64,000 nt of DNA from Nostoc sp. LEGE 12450 (GTDB lineage Bacteria; Cyanobacteriota; Cyanobacteriia; Cyanobacteriales; Nostocaceae): the NCBI RefSeq assembly GCF_015206895.1, contig NZ_JADEXU010000012.1, positions 22,079-86,078 on the forward strand. The letters are read 5' to 3'. The notes below the pieces were generated by a model. It was not told the origin of the DNA, searched no databases, and saw only the letters and a list, made by a program, of their open reading frames with translations. Positions 19,011 through 28,626 of this stretch are shown one piece after another (the first letter of the stretch is position 1; the number at the start of each line of letters is the position of its first letter). The position numbers and the translations under genes were made by a program.

Positions 19011-20723
19011 TCAGGACTCAGCACTAGATAAACCTTCAAAAGCAGGACAGTAACCTTCGAGAGTTACCTTAAAGTTATACAACGGCGAAGCTGGGTTCCA
19101 ACACCTCTGTCCCCTTTGATGTCGGCAAGTACCACAACAGTCGACATCCGTCCATGTATAGCGATCGCTATTTTGGCTAAGAAGTTCTCGTTGAGACAAT
19201 CCCCTTAAGACAAGTTCTTCCCCTTGCCAACGAGCTTCGATTAAACCAGTATCGGCAAATTGCCGCCAACGCGGATCGGCAGTAATCATATTGGGTAGGG
19301 TAATTGTGATTACTGTTCCTAACTCTGTCAGTTCGCCTTCGTAGTTAGTCTCTGGTGCTGCCGGTTGCAAGAATGTGTCGCCGATAGGCAGTTCTACTAA
19401 AGTGTTAGCCGCCGGAGAATGTACATGGTAGCGGTTTTGCAACTCTTCCAAGCTAGTCAGGTCTGCTAAGTAAGCAGGAGAACCGTGGACAAAAATGACG
19501 TGCTGGGGTCGCAAATTATGAATTAGCTGCGTAGTACCAGGGCCATCACTATGTTGCGCCAAGAGATAGCTTTCAACAGTGGTGGGTGCCAAATATTCTT
19601 TATTAACTTTTATATCAATTTTTTCTGGAAGAAGGATCAGCCAAGGACCGGTGTCTAGTTGGCAGTGTTTGCCTAAATCAGATGTAGAGTCGGTGAGGAC
19701 TATACAAGGTGACTTGCCCACTGTGGGACGATGTTCTGCTTGTAAACGACGCACGCGGGGACGTACCCGTTCATCCCAAAATAAGGGTTGATGGCGGGCG
19801 AAGTTTTGCACAGATGGGGGAAGGTGGGGTAACAGTTCTAGGTAAGCATCGCAGCCAGTAGCCACAGCACCATCCACCCAGATATCTAAATCTCTTCCGG
19901 TGAAGTGGTGATGAGAGCGTAACAGCATTAGCATCTCTTGACCCAATCCTAAAGCAGGAGTGGGAAGGATTACAGAACAATGGTCAGCGATCGCCCGATT
20001 AATTCGCTCTGCTAGTTGATTTTCCTGGTTGCGGCGGTGAGGATGACGGGATGTGCCATAACTGCCTTCAATGATCAGCACATCCAAGTCTAAGCCCCGC
20101 AATTCTTCTAAACGCAAACCTTCTACCAACCGGGAATTTGATAAGAAAAAATCCCCTGTATATAGTAATTTGTAAGTACGCTGCTTGGTGGTGTAGGTAA
20201 GAAGAATGGCCACTGCCCCTGGTAGATGCCCGGCTGGAAATAATTCTGCGACTAAACCATCTTGAAATTCCACAGGCGATCGCAACGGCAAAGCATGACA
20301 AAATTTGGAAATTTCCTCAGCATCTTGATCTAGCCAATTCAGTGGCAGTAACTTGCTGGTTACTTCGCTACCATAGATAGGTAACTTGGGATAAGCTTTA
20401 TGTAGTGCCAGCAAGCCTCTGGAATGATCTGGGTGGGCGTGACTAATCAAAACTAAATCTGCTGGTAGGGGCGAACTAGATGCACGTTCCGACTTAGTAA
20501 GCCCCTTAGCCAGCGATGAAATATCTTCCATACCACAGTCTAACAGAATGCGGTGTGGCCCCATCTTTACCAATAAACACACGCCCTCATCGTGATGCTG
20601 GACACTATAGGGCAAACATTCTAATTCAGTACCCACTTCCGCAGCATCTTCTGGCGTAGATGCCGACAGATTATCCCTCATAATGTCCTCCCCTCCAACC
20701 TCGTCATCATGGACATATCCCAA
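19011..20723 (-). CDS. MBL-fold (beta-CASP-like) metallo-hydrolase with C-terminal Cys cluster
   Basis: This is a 570-residue metallo-beta-lactamase-fold hydrolase. The zinc site HAHPDH lies at 95-100, the next ligands are in FPAGHLPGA (near 165) and LLYTGDF (near 190), and a late HVIFVHGSP fits the beta-CASP ending. The region after about 215 (EGSYGTSRHPHR) resembles the beta-CASP insert of RNA-processing nucleases such as RNase J/CPSF-73 relatives. The last 60 residues add CCGTCRHQRGQRCWNP and a later Cys, a possible zinc or Fe-S site. A role in RNA processing is inferred from fold only. An internal start at Met15 is possible. Confidence 0.85.
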   Translation of the reverse strand: MGYVHDDEVGGEDIMRDNLSASTPEDAAEVGTELECLPYSVQHHDEGVCLLVKMGPHRILLDCGMEDISSLAKGLTKSERASSSPLPADLVLISHAHPDHSRGLLALHKAYPKLPIYGSEVTSKLLPLNWLDQDAEEISKFCHALPLRSPVEFQDGLVAELFPAGHLPGAVAILLTYTTKQRTYKLLYTGDFFLSNSRLVEGLRLEELRGLDLDVLIIEGSYGTSRHPHRRNQENQLAERINRAIADHCSVILPTPALGLGQEMLMLLRSHHHFTGRDLDIWVDGAVATGCDAYLELLPHLPPSVQNFARHQPLFWDERVRPRVRRLQAEHRPTVGKSPCIVLTDSTSDLGKHCQLDTGPWLILLPEKIDIKVNKEYLAPTTVESYLLAQHSDGPGTTQLIHNLRPQHVIFVHGSPAYLADLTSLEELQNRYHVHSPAANTLVELPIGDTFLQPAAPETNYEGELTELGTVITITLPNMITADPRWRQFADTGLIEARWQGEELVLRGLSQRELLSQNSDRYTWTDVDCCGTCRHQRGQRCWNPASPLYNFKVTLEGYCPAFEGLSSAES

Positions 20724-20988
20724 AAGCCAAAAGTTACATTACACAAGTTTTGGTTTTGTGACTTAGGGGTAAGTTTTAGCGTGCGCCCCTACACCCTGAG
20801 AATACAGATTTTTGATTGGGGAGGACGCCTCAGCCGAACCCGCACTGGTTCGGAAAGGTGGGCTAACAAAAAGCCATCAAACTAGGAGCTAAAGGAGTTT
20901 GCCTCTTGTGTGTTTTACCTTTGCAACTTCTGAGAGCTGTTAGCAAACTCACCCTACGGAAAGTCGCCCAAGCCTCTACAGATTTATT

Positions 20989-21111
20989 TCAATGTGCAGA
21001 ACCATTGCCGTGATAGTTATCTGAATCATAGAATCCGTTTTTCGTGCCAAAGAATAAGCACGAAAGCGTGAAGATAACTGTTAATCCAGCTAGAATCAGC
21101 TTTACATCCAT
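20989..21111 (-). CDS. 40-residue single-span membrane protein
   Basis: A short minus-strand frame starts at ATG 21109-21111, has AAGGGG nine bases upstream, and ends at TGA 20989-20991. The product starts MDVKLILAGLTVIFTLSCLF, a single membrane span, and continues FGTKNGFYDSDNYHGNGSAH, a polar tail. The composition and clean ribosome-binding site argue for a real gene. The layout (a short hydrophobic helix plus a conserved aromatic/His tail) is typical of the small thylakoid subunits of cyanobacteria. I cannot assign it to a complex. It was found by reading the complement of the 700-base gap between the MBL and glycosyltransferase genes. Confidence 0.7.
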   Translation of the reverse strand: MDVKLILAGLTVIFTLSCLFFGTKNGFYDSDNYHGNGSAH

Positions 21112-21425
21112 TTGTTTGCTGCCCCTTACTCAAGACTTTCTTATATTAATTTAGTGCTTCCGCAATCAAACCGGATCGCTAGAAAATCTTTACTATGCTT
21201 ATGTGGATTGGGCAATAGGTAAGTTTACCACAATCAGTCAGATTGTAAAACTTTTCGGTTCACCTGTCCATCCATCTGATTTAAACTAAAATGTTCACTG
21301 TTTCCGGCGTAGTTCTGGATTTAAAGAGAGGTGTACGCATTGTCTATTGATTTGAAAGCTCCTGTAAATCAAATGATGACATACAGCCTCTAATGAGGTC
21401 ATGGTGTACATATCACATTTGATTC
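21112..21425. other. Intergenic promoter region between divergent genes
   Basis: These 314 bases separate the minus-strand 40-residue gene from the plus-strand glycosyltransferase gene, so they should hold both promoters. No clear sigma-70 pair or operator stands out, and no other gene is seen. Confidence 0.4.
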
Positions 21426-22655
21426 ATGACTTATATGAACATCTTAATGCTATCATCTACCTTTCCCTACCCACCAACGCGCGGGGGAACCCAAGTCAGG
21501 ACATTTCATTTACTTAAATACCTGAGTCAACGCCATACTGTTACCCTCGCTACTCAACGCGAGGGCGATGTTACCGACGCAGAAGTAGCAGAATTAGGCA
21601 ATTGTGTGGATCATCTAGCCATTTTTGAACGCCCTTCAGATTCTGGAACCACTGGAATATTGAAGAAAATACAGCGATTTGGTCAATTTTTGCAACAAGG
21701 GACACCACCAAGCGTACTTAACCGCTACTCAGCTGAGATGCAAACATGGGTTGATAACTGGGTGGAAGCAGGGAAATGTGATGTAATTACCTGCGAACAT
21801 AGCGTCAATGAAATTTATGTGCGATCGCATTTTCAGAAACAGCTAAAAACCATAGTGAATGTTCATAGTTCTGTTTACGCTACCTGTCGCAACCAACTAA
21901 CAACAGGCATTTCAGAAAATTCCCTGAGAGACAAAATTAATCTACCGCTTCTGCGGCGTTATGAGCAAAGCTACTGTGGTAAGTTTTCGGCAATTGTAGC
22001 GACAACAGAAGAAGATAAAATTCAACTACAAGAATTTAACCCCAATAGTGAAATTACAGTTATTCCCAATGGCGTAGATTTACTTTCTTTCCCCAACCGT
22101 AGCACCGATCCAGGAGGACATCGCTTAATTTTTATCGGCGCAATGGATAATTTGGCAAACATTGATGCTGTTTGCTTCTTCAGCAACGAAGTCTTGCCAG
22201 CAATCCAAAAACTTTATCCTGATACAATTTTCGATATCGTCGGTTCTCATCCAGTGCCAGAAGTTTTAGCACTCGATCAAAAACCAGGAATTAATGTAAT
22301 TGGGCGTGTGCCTTCAATGGTAGAATACTTGCATAAATGTACCATCTGTGTTGTACCCATGCGAACTGGGTTTGGCATTAAAAATAAAACTTTAGAAGCA
22401 ATGGCAGCTGGTGTACCTATAGTAGCTAGCGATCGCGGCTTAGAAGGATTAGCCGTAGATGGCACTAGTCATCCATTACGGGCATTACGAGCAAATACAC
22501 CAACGGAGTACATCACCGCTATTAGTCAACTTTTCGATCGGCCACATCTGCGTGCAGAATTGTCTCATAACGGTAGACATCTGGTAGAAACAGATTTTAC
22601 TTGGGATATCGCTGGTAAAAGCTATGAACAAGTTTGTCTAGTAGATAAATTCTAA
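21426..22655 (+). CDS. GT4-type glycosyltransferase
   Basis: This is a GT-B glycosyltransferase of 409 residues. The N-terminal domain opens with ILMLSSTFPYPPTRGGTQVR, the usual glycine-rich beginning of family GT4. The C-terminal Rossmann domain starts after VIPNGVDLLSFPN and has FIGAMD, DIVGSHP and the donor-binding EAMAAGVPIVASDRGLEG. Such enzymes build exopolysaccharide, lipopolysaccharide or glycolipid. No neighbouring polysaccharide genes are present, so the acceptor is unknown. Met4 (position 21435) is an alternative start nearer the conserved sequence. Confidence 0.9.
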   Translation: MTYMNILMLSSTFPYPPTRGGTQVRTFHLLKYLSQRHTVTLATQREGDVTDAEVAELGNCVDHLAIFERPSDSGTTGILKKIQRFGQFLQQGTPPSVLNRYSAEMQTWVDNWVEAGKCDVITCEHSVNEIYVRSHFQKQLKTIVNVHSSVYATCRNQLTTGISENSLRDKINLPLLRRYEQSYCGKFSAIVATTEEDKIQLQEFNPNSEITVIPNGVDLLSFPNRSTDPGGHRLIFIGAMDNLANIDAVCFFSNEVLPAIQKLYPDTIFDIVGSHPVPEVLALDQKPGINVIGRVPSMVEYLHKCTICVVPMRTGFGIKNKTLEAMAAGVPIVASDRGLEGLAVDGTSHPLRALRANTPTEYITAISQLFDRPHLRAELSHNGRHLVETDFTWDIAGKSYEQVCLVDKF

Positions 22656-22781
22656 TTGTTTTTTCTTATCGGTCTGTAACAAATGTATGCAGAGAGGTTG
22701 CAATGCAACGTCTCTGCATCGGTCGGACAAATTATGCGATCTAAATCGTATTGGTTGTTAGTTAGCTTGTAAAGAAACACG

Positions 22782-23102
22782 TCAATTATTATCAAACCTA
22801 GTAGAAGCACCTAAAACAAGTAATTTTTTATGCTTGCGCTTATTCTTATTCTTGAGAGTATTCAAATAACTATCAACGTAGCGGAAAGCAGCAGCACCGT
22901 CATAATCAGCAATGGCTATAGCTTGTAAGAAAACCTTTGAAGGAATTTCAAACGCTAAAAATCTTTCTGTTAAAATCAACAAATCTTTATCTGTGGCGGG
23001 AAAAGTAGTCTCTTCTGTCTCTTCTGTCTCTTCGGGTTCGTAGAAAATGTCTTCAATTAATGCTCTGTACACTTTGTACCTCCCCAAAAGCATAAGATGC
23101 AA
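22782..23102 (-). CDS. Hypothetical protein, 106 residues
   Basis: I do not recognise this protein. It has a short acidic repeat EPEETEETEETT (about 27-38), a helical middle (LLILTERFLAFEIPSKVFLQAIAIADYDGAAAF in part) and a Lys-rich tail KNKNKRKHKKLL. Its first 50 bases overlap the end of the gene at 23053-23304 in another frame, which suggests translational coupling. Start Met1 or Met4 cannot be distinguished. Confidence is moderate because the overlap is longer than usual. Confidence 0.55.
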   Translation of the reverse strand: MHLMLLGRYKVYRALIEDIFYEPEETEETEETTFPATDKDLLILTERFLAFEIPSKVFLQAIAIADYDGAAAFRYVDSYLNTLKNKNKRKHKKLLVLGASTRFDNN

Positions 23103-23304
23103 AGCCTGTAATAAAGTTTAGTTGCTGATCGCGAGTTTGTAAGTTAACTGGGAGTTCGGTACCAGGACATCCTATTTCCCGTAAAATCTCTAAACAATAA
23201 GCACCGAGTTGAGTGTATGGAGCTTGCTCCAATTCTTGAGCTACCTCTAGAGCCATCTCCAGATTGACTTGGATAACCGTCGTTACAGGGTTGGTCATAA
23301 ACAC
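23053..23304 (-). CDS. Hypothetical protein, 83 residues
   Basis: I do not recognise the family. It is a small acidic, mostly helical protein (MALEVAQELEQAPYTQLGAY, then LEILREIGCPGTELP). The start could be Met1 or Met3. It is followed by, and overlaps by 50 bases, the 106-residue gene, and the two are likely cotranscribed. No membrane or metal-binding motif is seen. Confidence 0.55.
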   Translation of the reverse strand: MFMTNPVTTVIQVNLEMALEVAQELEQAPYTQLGAYCLEILREIGCPGTELPVNLQTRDQQLNFITGFASYAFGEVQSVQSIN

Positions 23305-23641
23305 GCCCTAATAAACTGGATGTTCTTAGTTTTGATCACAAGTACAAATAGCGTAACGGTGTTTTTGCGGAATTTATGAAGAGGGGAAAATAAAGTATCA
23401 GCGCATTTGCGGTAATGTATCGAAAATTATTCAAGCAAGACTTAAAGCTTAACAATCCCGATCTGGGTGCGATCGCTACACTAAAATACATTGGCATTCA
23501 CTTAATGTCAAAGACAAGCCAATATTTACCTTAATGCGTATAAATACTTATTAAAGGCGAAAGCGCTTGCCAGAAGACAAGCGAGGAAATGTGAGATATG
23601 CCTGGGGCGTGAGTTTACGGTGGGCAGGTACGCGATCGCAG
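23305..23641. other. Intergenic region without a visible gene
   Basis: These 337 bases contain isolated GCGATCGC (HIP1) sites, for example near 23469 and 23632, and nothing that reads as a gene, RNA or long repeat. Confidence 0.5.
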
Positions 23642-24430
23642 TTAAATATTTTCTTGTTGGGGGCGTAAGCTTTTAATCGCAGTGGTCAAAACTAGGACTA
23701 TTGCCAAAACAAACACGGTATTTCTGAGTATTGAGTTCTCAGAGTGTTTGAGTGCGATTGCTATTAGTGCCCAAAGGATTACTCCTGCATAAGCGATGTC
23801 TCGACGCTGGATAACTATAACTGCTGCAACTGCTGTTGCTATCAATACCATGATGAGAGTCCATGTTATGGCAGAAATCCCCCAACCGTTCCACCCGTGA
23901 AAATACAAGGCACACGCTACATTGACAATGGTCGCCACACTAATCCAGCCTAGATAAATGCTGATCGGAAAGTGAAGACACCATTTTTTCAGCCGAGGTA
24001 CACGCGATTTGCCAATTTCTAACTGTACATAAACACCAATCAGGGGCAACAGAATCAAAAGCATTGCAATTACAGAAAGAGCAAAAAGCCGAGACAAAAA
24101 CAGATATACCCAGATACTTTGAGCAACACAGGCAATCACCAACAGATAACCTGTCTTACGTAAATCAGGCTCATCTCGTTGGTTAGGTAAAGCTTGGTAT
24201 ATCCCAAAAGCAAACAACCCAAGGTAAATTAGCCCCCAGATAGCAAAGGCGTAATTGGCAGGGATAATCAGGACATTTTTAAATAAAGTATTGGAAATTT
24301 CCCCTATACTGAGTCCATTGAGCGGAAAAACGTTCGATAGTACGTTGATAACGAAAGCACCAAAGATTGCAGCCAACGTAACAAGCTGTCGCCAAAAATC
24401 CCGGTAATTGCCTCTTGTGGACTGCTGCAT
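23642..24430 (-). CDS. TspO/MBR-related tryptophan-rich membrane protein
   Basis: This polytopic membrane protein of 262 residues has about seven predicted spans. The segment ANYAFAIWGLIYLGLFAFG (about 58-76) is the signature of the long TspO/MBR-like 'tryptophan-rich sensory protein' group found in cyanobacteria. Other aromatic-rich spans include SIYLGWISVATIVNVA and GISAITWTLIMV. Classical TspO (about 160 residues, five helices) binds tetrapyrroles and cholesterol; whether this longer form does so is unknown. The gene is single, with a 664-base gap on its 5' side. Confidence 0.75.
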   Translation of the reverse strand: MQQSTRGNYRDFWRQLVTLAAIFGAFVINVLSNVFPLNGLSIGEISNTLFKNVLIIPANYAFAIWGLIYLGLFAFGIYQALPNQRDEPDLRKTGYLLVIACVAQSIWVYLFLSRLFALSVIAMLLILLPLIGVYVQLEIGKSRVPRLKKWCLHFPISIYLGWISVATIVNVACALYFHGWNGWGISAITWTLIMVLIATAVAAVIVIQRRDIAYAGVILWALIAIALKHSENSILRNTVFVLAIVLVLTTAIKSLRPQQENI

Positions 24431-25094
24431 AGGATGTTAACTGTTATCTTTTTGTGACTGTAACCATAAGTTTGCTCTGTGATTCGTTAACCAAGGTGAG
24501 TATTTATACTCAGGAACGATCTCTTGGTTTTAAGGGTACATAAACCCTGAACTTTCGGCAACTGTATGATTTCAAAACCAAATGCTAAAACTGCGATCGG
24601 CAGACTGATGGTTATAGTAACAACTTGAACAATATGCGATGCGATCGCGGATTAAGCATATTAGCAATAAGAATAGAGACTATTGCGTTGCCGATAAAAT
24701 TTAGTTGTTGTTCGTGTCGCCTTTGATGCGTAACTTATTATAAGTACAATGCTCTACATAGCTTTGACTTGGTGCAAAGATAGTTTACAAAAGTTGCTCA
24801 ACCAGTTGCCATAATATTGTCTTCTAGCCTTTGAAGACTTAAGGGTAAAAGTCAGATATCGAGCAAGTCAATCTGACTTTACTAAGCTAAAAAACATCTA
24901 ATTTGCATAATCGAATTAAATATAACTCTTGTGGGGTGGGCATCCTGCCTGCCCAGTATATGCAATTTAAATGTGGAACAGCTTACATCCCGTGGGAAGT
25001 CAAGATTCTGGTACACTCAATCCATCTGGAAGGCTCATTTTTTAATGTATTAAATTAGATAAATTGCTAACTAATTCGATTTATACAAATTAAG
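24431..25094. other. Long intergenic region, 664 bases
   Basis: The region separates divergent genes. It is AT-rich with scattered HIP1 sites and one GTGGGGTGGGCATCCTGCCT element near 24932, a dispersed repeat type (GGGCA..TGCCC). I see no open frame with a start and ribosome-binding site, and no RNA fold that I recognise. Confidence 0.5.
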
Positions 25095-26039
25095 ATGAAC
25101 ATTAAAAATGTTAGTATAAAAAACATCAAAGTACAACAAAATATTATCTTACAAAAGATTTTCGATGTATCTTCAACTCCAACCCCAAATGCTGCTCACA
25201 TACAACAAATAACCGAGACTTTAGTAAAAGCAGTGACAACAATTGAAAAAATATGTTTCCAGCAGCAAGTAACGCCTGCCAAGTTGACTAGTTCATCCCG
25301 TCAAATATACTCCTGGATGAAGTTCTTAACAGATGAATGCAACCTGCAACTTCATTTGAGAAGCACTTCTTATGTGCGGCAAATCGCTAAAGAAATTCTC
25401 AGTACACATGGTCAAGCGTCAATCGAAGTAATGATTGAATTCACTAATCTTGCACTCTTATACAAGGGTAAAAAGTCTAGTAACGTTGCTAAAATCGTGA
25501 TTAATGAAGGTTTTATTAATGCGTCAGAAGAAGTTTTACAGGCGGTAGTCAAATCTGCCCTTTTGGGTAATAGCCAAGCTAGTACACGACTTATTAGGTC
25601 GTTTGCCAGTTCATCAGAATACAGCGATGTACTACTAGAACTTGATTTAATTGCTGAAGTAATTGCAGAGAATGCACAAGGTAAATTTTATAACCTACAT
25701 CATTTATTTGACAAACTAAACTACGAATATTTTGCAGCAAATCTTGTCAAACCACGCCTTGCATGGAGCCAAATTAACACTTACCGTAAGTTCGGACATT
25801 ATGAGACAGCTAGAGATCGTGTGGTGATAAGTTTGACTCTTGACGATGCCAATATACCGGAGTTTGTTGCTGAATTCGTTTTATATCACGAATTACTGCA
25901 CAAGTACCACGGCATAAAGTGGGTTCAGGGCAGAAGAATGGTTCACACAAAAGAGTTTCGTGTATATGAAAGCAGATTCAAGTTGTACAAAGAAGCATCT
26001 GTGTGGCTGAAAAAGTTGGCATCTAGCCAAAGACCGTAA
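25095..26039 (+). CDS. SprT-like zinc metallopeptidase
   Basis: This is a 314-residue protein whose C-terminal third is SprT/Wss1-like. It shows LHHLFDKLNYEYFAANL (about 201-217), a strand with LAWS, FGHYE, and then the zinc site HELLHKYHG (HExxH at 265-269). A later His (MVHTKEF, near 284) could be the third ligand. The first 190 residues are helical and of unknown role. SprT-like enzymes in eukaryotes cut DNA-protein crosslinks; the bacterial role is not settled. No signal peptide is seen, so it is cytosolic. Confidence 0.8.
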   Translation: MNIKNVSIKNIKVQQNIILQKIFDVSSTPTPNAAHIQQITETLVKAVTTIEKICFQQQVTPAKLTSSSRQIYSWMKFLTDECNLQLHLRSTSYVRQIAKEILSTHGQASIEVMIEFTNLALLYKGKKSSNVAKIVINEGFINASEEVLQAVVKSALLGNSQASTRLIRSFASSSEYSDVLLELDLIAEVIAENAQGKFYNLHHLFDKLNYEYFAANLVKPRLAWSQINTYRKFGHYETARDRVVISLTLDDANIPEFVAEFVLYHELLHKYHGIKWVQGRRMVHTKEFRVYESRFKLYKEASVWLKKLASSQRP

Positions 26040-26344
26040 ATATATTTAGATGTAATGAAAGTGTGTGTAATGCTTACTGTTAGCGAATTGCGAATGTTCT
26101 AGGAATTTCGAAGAAATAAATTATCCAAATAAACAAACCACAGAGACGCAGAGAACACAGAGTGAAGAGAAATAGAGAGAATTTTGCTATCGACTTTGGG
26201 ATATTTTTTATTTGGAAGTCCCTAGAGAAAAACCTGGGTCACGATTTTACGTAATTCTGTCATTGGAAGTAACAACCAAGGTAGAGGTTATGGCAACAAT
26301 TTTTCAGTAGTGTAGAGGCACTAAAGTAACCGAGAGATTTCTCA
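26040..26344. other. Intergenic region with a dispersed repeat
   Basis: At 26139-26167 there is ACCACAGAGACGCAGAGAACACAGAG, given here as ACCACAGAGACGCAGAG followed by AACACAGAG. This is a widespread Nostoc-type dispersed repeat. Its complement-type relative is near 13510. Nothing else is recognised. Confidence 0.5.
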
Positions 26345-27031
26345 ATGGCATATCAAGGCGTAATTTTGGATGTAGATGGGACACTTGTTCTCAGTAATGA
26401 TGCCCATGCTCAAGCTTGGGTAGAAGCATTTTCTGCCTTTGGCTATGAGGTGAAGTTCGAACAAGTCCGACCACTGATTGGTATGGGAGGCGACCAGATT
26501 ATTCCTAAGTTCGCGCCAGGACTTTCCGATGGACAAGGAAAAGGTAAGGAAATCGCCGAGAAACGCAAAAAACTGATTATCAACAAGTTTGCAACAAATC
26601 TGAGTCCCGCCACTGGTGCGCGGCAACTAATATTGAAGATGTTATCTGTTGGGTTACGTCTAATTATTGCCAGTTCAGCAACGAGTCAAGAACTTTCAGT
26701 ATTGTTGAAAGCTGCACAAGTTGATGACCTGCTGAGTCAGGATGAGGCGACAACATCTAGTGATGCCGAAGCTTCTAAACCAGATCCAGATATTGTCGAA
26801 GCTGCTTTGAGCAAGTTGAATATGGAACCATCCTCTGTTGTAATGCTGGGCGATACTCCCTACGATGTTGAGTCTGCAAATAAGGCTGGTGTTGGCGTGA
26901 TTGCATTTCGTTGTGGTGGTTTTGATGATAGTCAATTAAAGGATGCGATCGCTATTTACGATGACCCATCTGATTTGTTAACCCACTATGACAGTTCACC
27001 TCTAGCAACTAAAGCAATGAAGAGTACATAA
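26345..27031 (+). CDS. HAD-superfamily phosphatase (PGP/beta-PGM-like)
   Basis: This haloacid-dehalogenase-type hydrolase has 228 residues. Motif I DVDGTL is at 9-14, a helical cap of about 60 residues with GMGGDQIIPKF follows, motif II is in IIASSAT, motif III Lys is in SKPDP, and motif IV is GDTPYDVESA. The cap type (C1) and motif spacing fit the phosphoglycolate phosphatase/beta-phosphoglucomutase group. The substrate cannot be told from sequence alone. It is a single gene, followed by a copy of a repeat element at 27072-27152. Confidence 0.9.
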   Translation: MAYQGVILDVDGTLVLSNDAHAQAWVEAFSAFGYEVKFEQVRPLIGMGGDQIIPKFAPGLSDGQGKGKEIAEKRKKLIINKFATNLSPATGARQLILKMLSVGLRLIIASSATSQELSVLLKAAQVDDLLSQDEATTSSDAEASKPDPDIVEAALSKLNMEPSSVVMLGDTPYDVESANKAGVGVIAFRCGGFDDSQLKDAIAIYDDPSDLLTHYDSSPLATKAMKST

Positions 27032-27071
27032 TCATTTCAAAAGTGGTCAAGTAAAAAACTGATTTCTACAA

Positions 27072-27152
27072 TTGTAGAGACGGCGATTTATCGCGTCTCA
27101 AAAACCAAAATTTTTGCGAGTAACCCTTAACCCAAGCGTATTGGACTATAAC
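27072..27152 (+). repeat. Partial copy of the 105-bp MITE found at 63772-63876
   Basis: TTGTAGAGACGGCGATTTAT and the following CGCGTCTCAAAA, then CTTAACCCAAGCGTATTG, match the central and right parts of the element at 63772-63876. The left terminal repeat is missing and the right end (TTGGACTATAAC) has diverged, so this copy is decayed. The inner palindrome GAGACG..CGTCTC is intact. Confidence 0.75.
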
Positions 27153-27270
27153 TGAATGTTAGTTAAAATTTTAAGTTAATTTTTCGCTATTCTTTAATAA
27201 AGATATTTTGGCAATGTCGGGATGAACATTGCCTGGCATTTCTTAGAGCCTTAATGTCATTAAACAGAAT

Positions 27271-28626
27271 TTATTTAGAAGTGTCTAATGCAATCTGCTT
27301 AAGTTGCACCTTCAGACCGTTTTCTGGGCGTAAGGTTATTGAAGGCTGTGGCACGATTGGATATCCTGGCAATAAATCTATTTGGAAGCGTTGAGCGATA
27401 GTCGCCAATAACAAAGCCGCTTCCATCTGAGCAAAACCTTTACCAATACAAATTCTTGGCCCATCCCCAAAGGGTATATATACTCCTTTAGGTAGCTGCT
27501 TTTCAAACTCCTGTGTCCACCTTTCTGGTTGAAAAGCTTCAGGATTCTCAAAATACTTTGGATGACGGTGCATTACCCATTGGCTAATCATGATTGCCAT
27601 ACCTTGAGGAATTTCGTAATCACCAATCTGGGTATCTACTGCCGCTTCCCGCCCCATGAGAGGTACTGGAGGATATAACCGCATTGATTCTTTGATAATT
27701 TTTTGTGTATAAACCAACTGCCCAAGGTCTTCGAGAGTTGGTAACTTCCCTTGCAGAACTTGATTTAACTCTGATTCTAATTTTTCACGCACTTCGGGAT
27801 TTTGTGCCAAGAGCATCCATGTCCAGAATAAAGTATTTGCAGTCGTTTCATGCCCTGCCAACATTAAAGTCGCGACTTCATCCCGTAGCAGTTTATCATC
27901 CATCTGTTGAAGAGTTTGTTCGTCTTTCGCTTCCATTAGCATTGTCAACAAATCATTAGTTTTTTCCCCACCGTTGCGCCGCTTTTGAATCAGTTTATAA
28001 ATAGCTTCATCCATTTGGGCAATAGCATCACGATAACGAATGTTTTCAGGTCTTGGGAACCACTCCCATACCAGAAAATTCTGCCGTCGCTTACTTTCAA
28101 ACCACTGCATTGCCACATCTAGCGCATTGGCAACAACTTTTGCTTCCCCTGCATCTATATCAGCGCTAAATATGCACTTCATAACTATTTGTAGTGTTAA
28201 GCGCATCATATCTTCATGAATGTCATGAGTTTCACCATCGTGCCAAGTTTGAACCATTCGGTTGGTGTACTCAACCATTGTTTGGCTATATGCATTAATC
28301 CGTTTTTGGTGAAATACTGGTTGGGCAAGACGACGTTGCCAAAACCAGGATTCTCCTTCTGCGCTTAATAACCCTTCTCCTAGTAAACTTTTTAAGGCAC
28401 GTAAGCCTCGGCTTTTAATAAAATCGTTGCGATTTTTGAGAACTTCTTCTATATATTCCGGATTAGTTATTAAACAACTAGGTGTTAACCCTAACTGTAA
28501 AGGAACAATATCACCATAGTCACGACAACGGGTAAGAAATCCTAATGGGTCTTGTCCAAGTTCAAATAAATGTCCAACAATAGAGTTTACCGACGGTGCT
28601 GGTAACTCGAATACATCGGCAACCAT
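27271..28626 (-). CDS. Cytochrome P450
   Basis: This soluble bacterial P450 monooxygenase has 451 residues. The I-helix motif is AGHETT, the K-helix ESMR (ExxR) is followed by LYPPVPLMGRE, PERW is in FQPERWTQEF, and the haem loop is FGDGPRICIG with ligand Cys 393. No membrane anchor is visible. Substrate and redox partner are unknown; cyanobacterial P450s act on fatty acids, terpenes or alkanes. No ferredoxin or terpene-synthase neighbour is present. Downstream (3' side) is a MITE remnant. Confidence 0.95.
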   Translation of the reverse strand: MVADVFELPAPSVNSIVGHLFELGQDPLGFLTRCRDYGDIVPLQLGLTPSCLITNPEYIEEVLKNRNDFIKSRGLRALKSLLGEGLLSAEGESWFWQRRLAQPVFHQKRINAYSQTMVEYTNRMVQTWHDGETHDIHEDMMRLTLQIVMKCIFSADIDAGEAKVVANALDVAMQWFESKRRQNFLVWEWFPRPENIRYRDAIAQMDEAIYKLIQKRRNGGEKTNDLLTMLMEAKDEQTLQQMDDKLLRDEVATLMLAGHETTANTLFWTWMLLAQNPEVREKLESELNQVLQGKLPTLEDLGQLVYTQKIIKESMRLYPPVPLMGREAAVDTQIGDYEIPQGMAIMISQWVMHRHPKYFENPEAFQPERWTQEFEKQLPKGVYIPFGDGPRICIGKGFAQMEAALLLATIAQRFQIDLLPGYPIVPQPSITLRPENGLKVQLKQIALDTSK

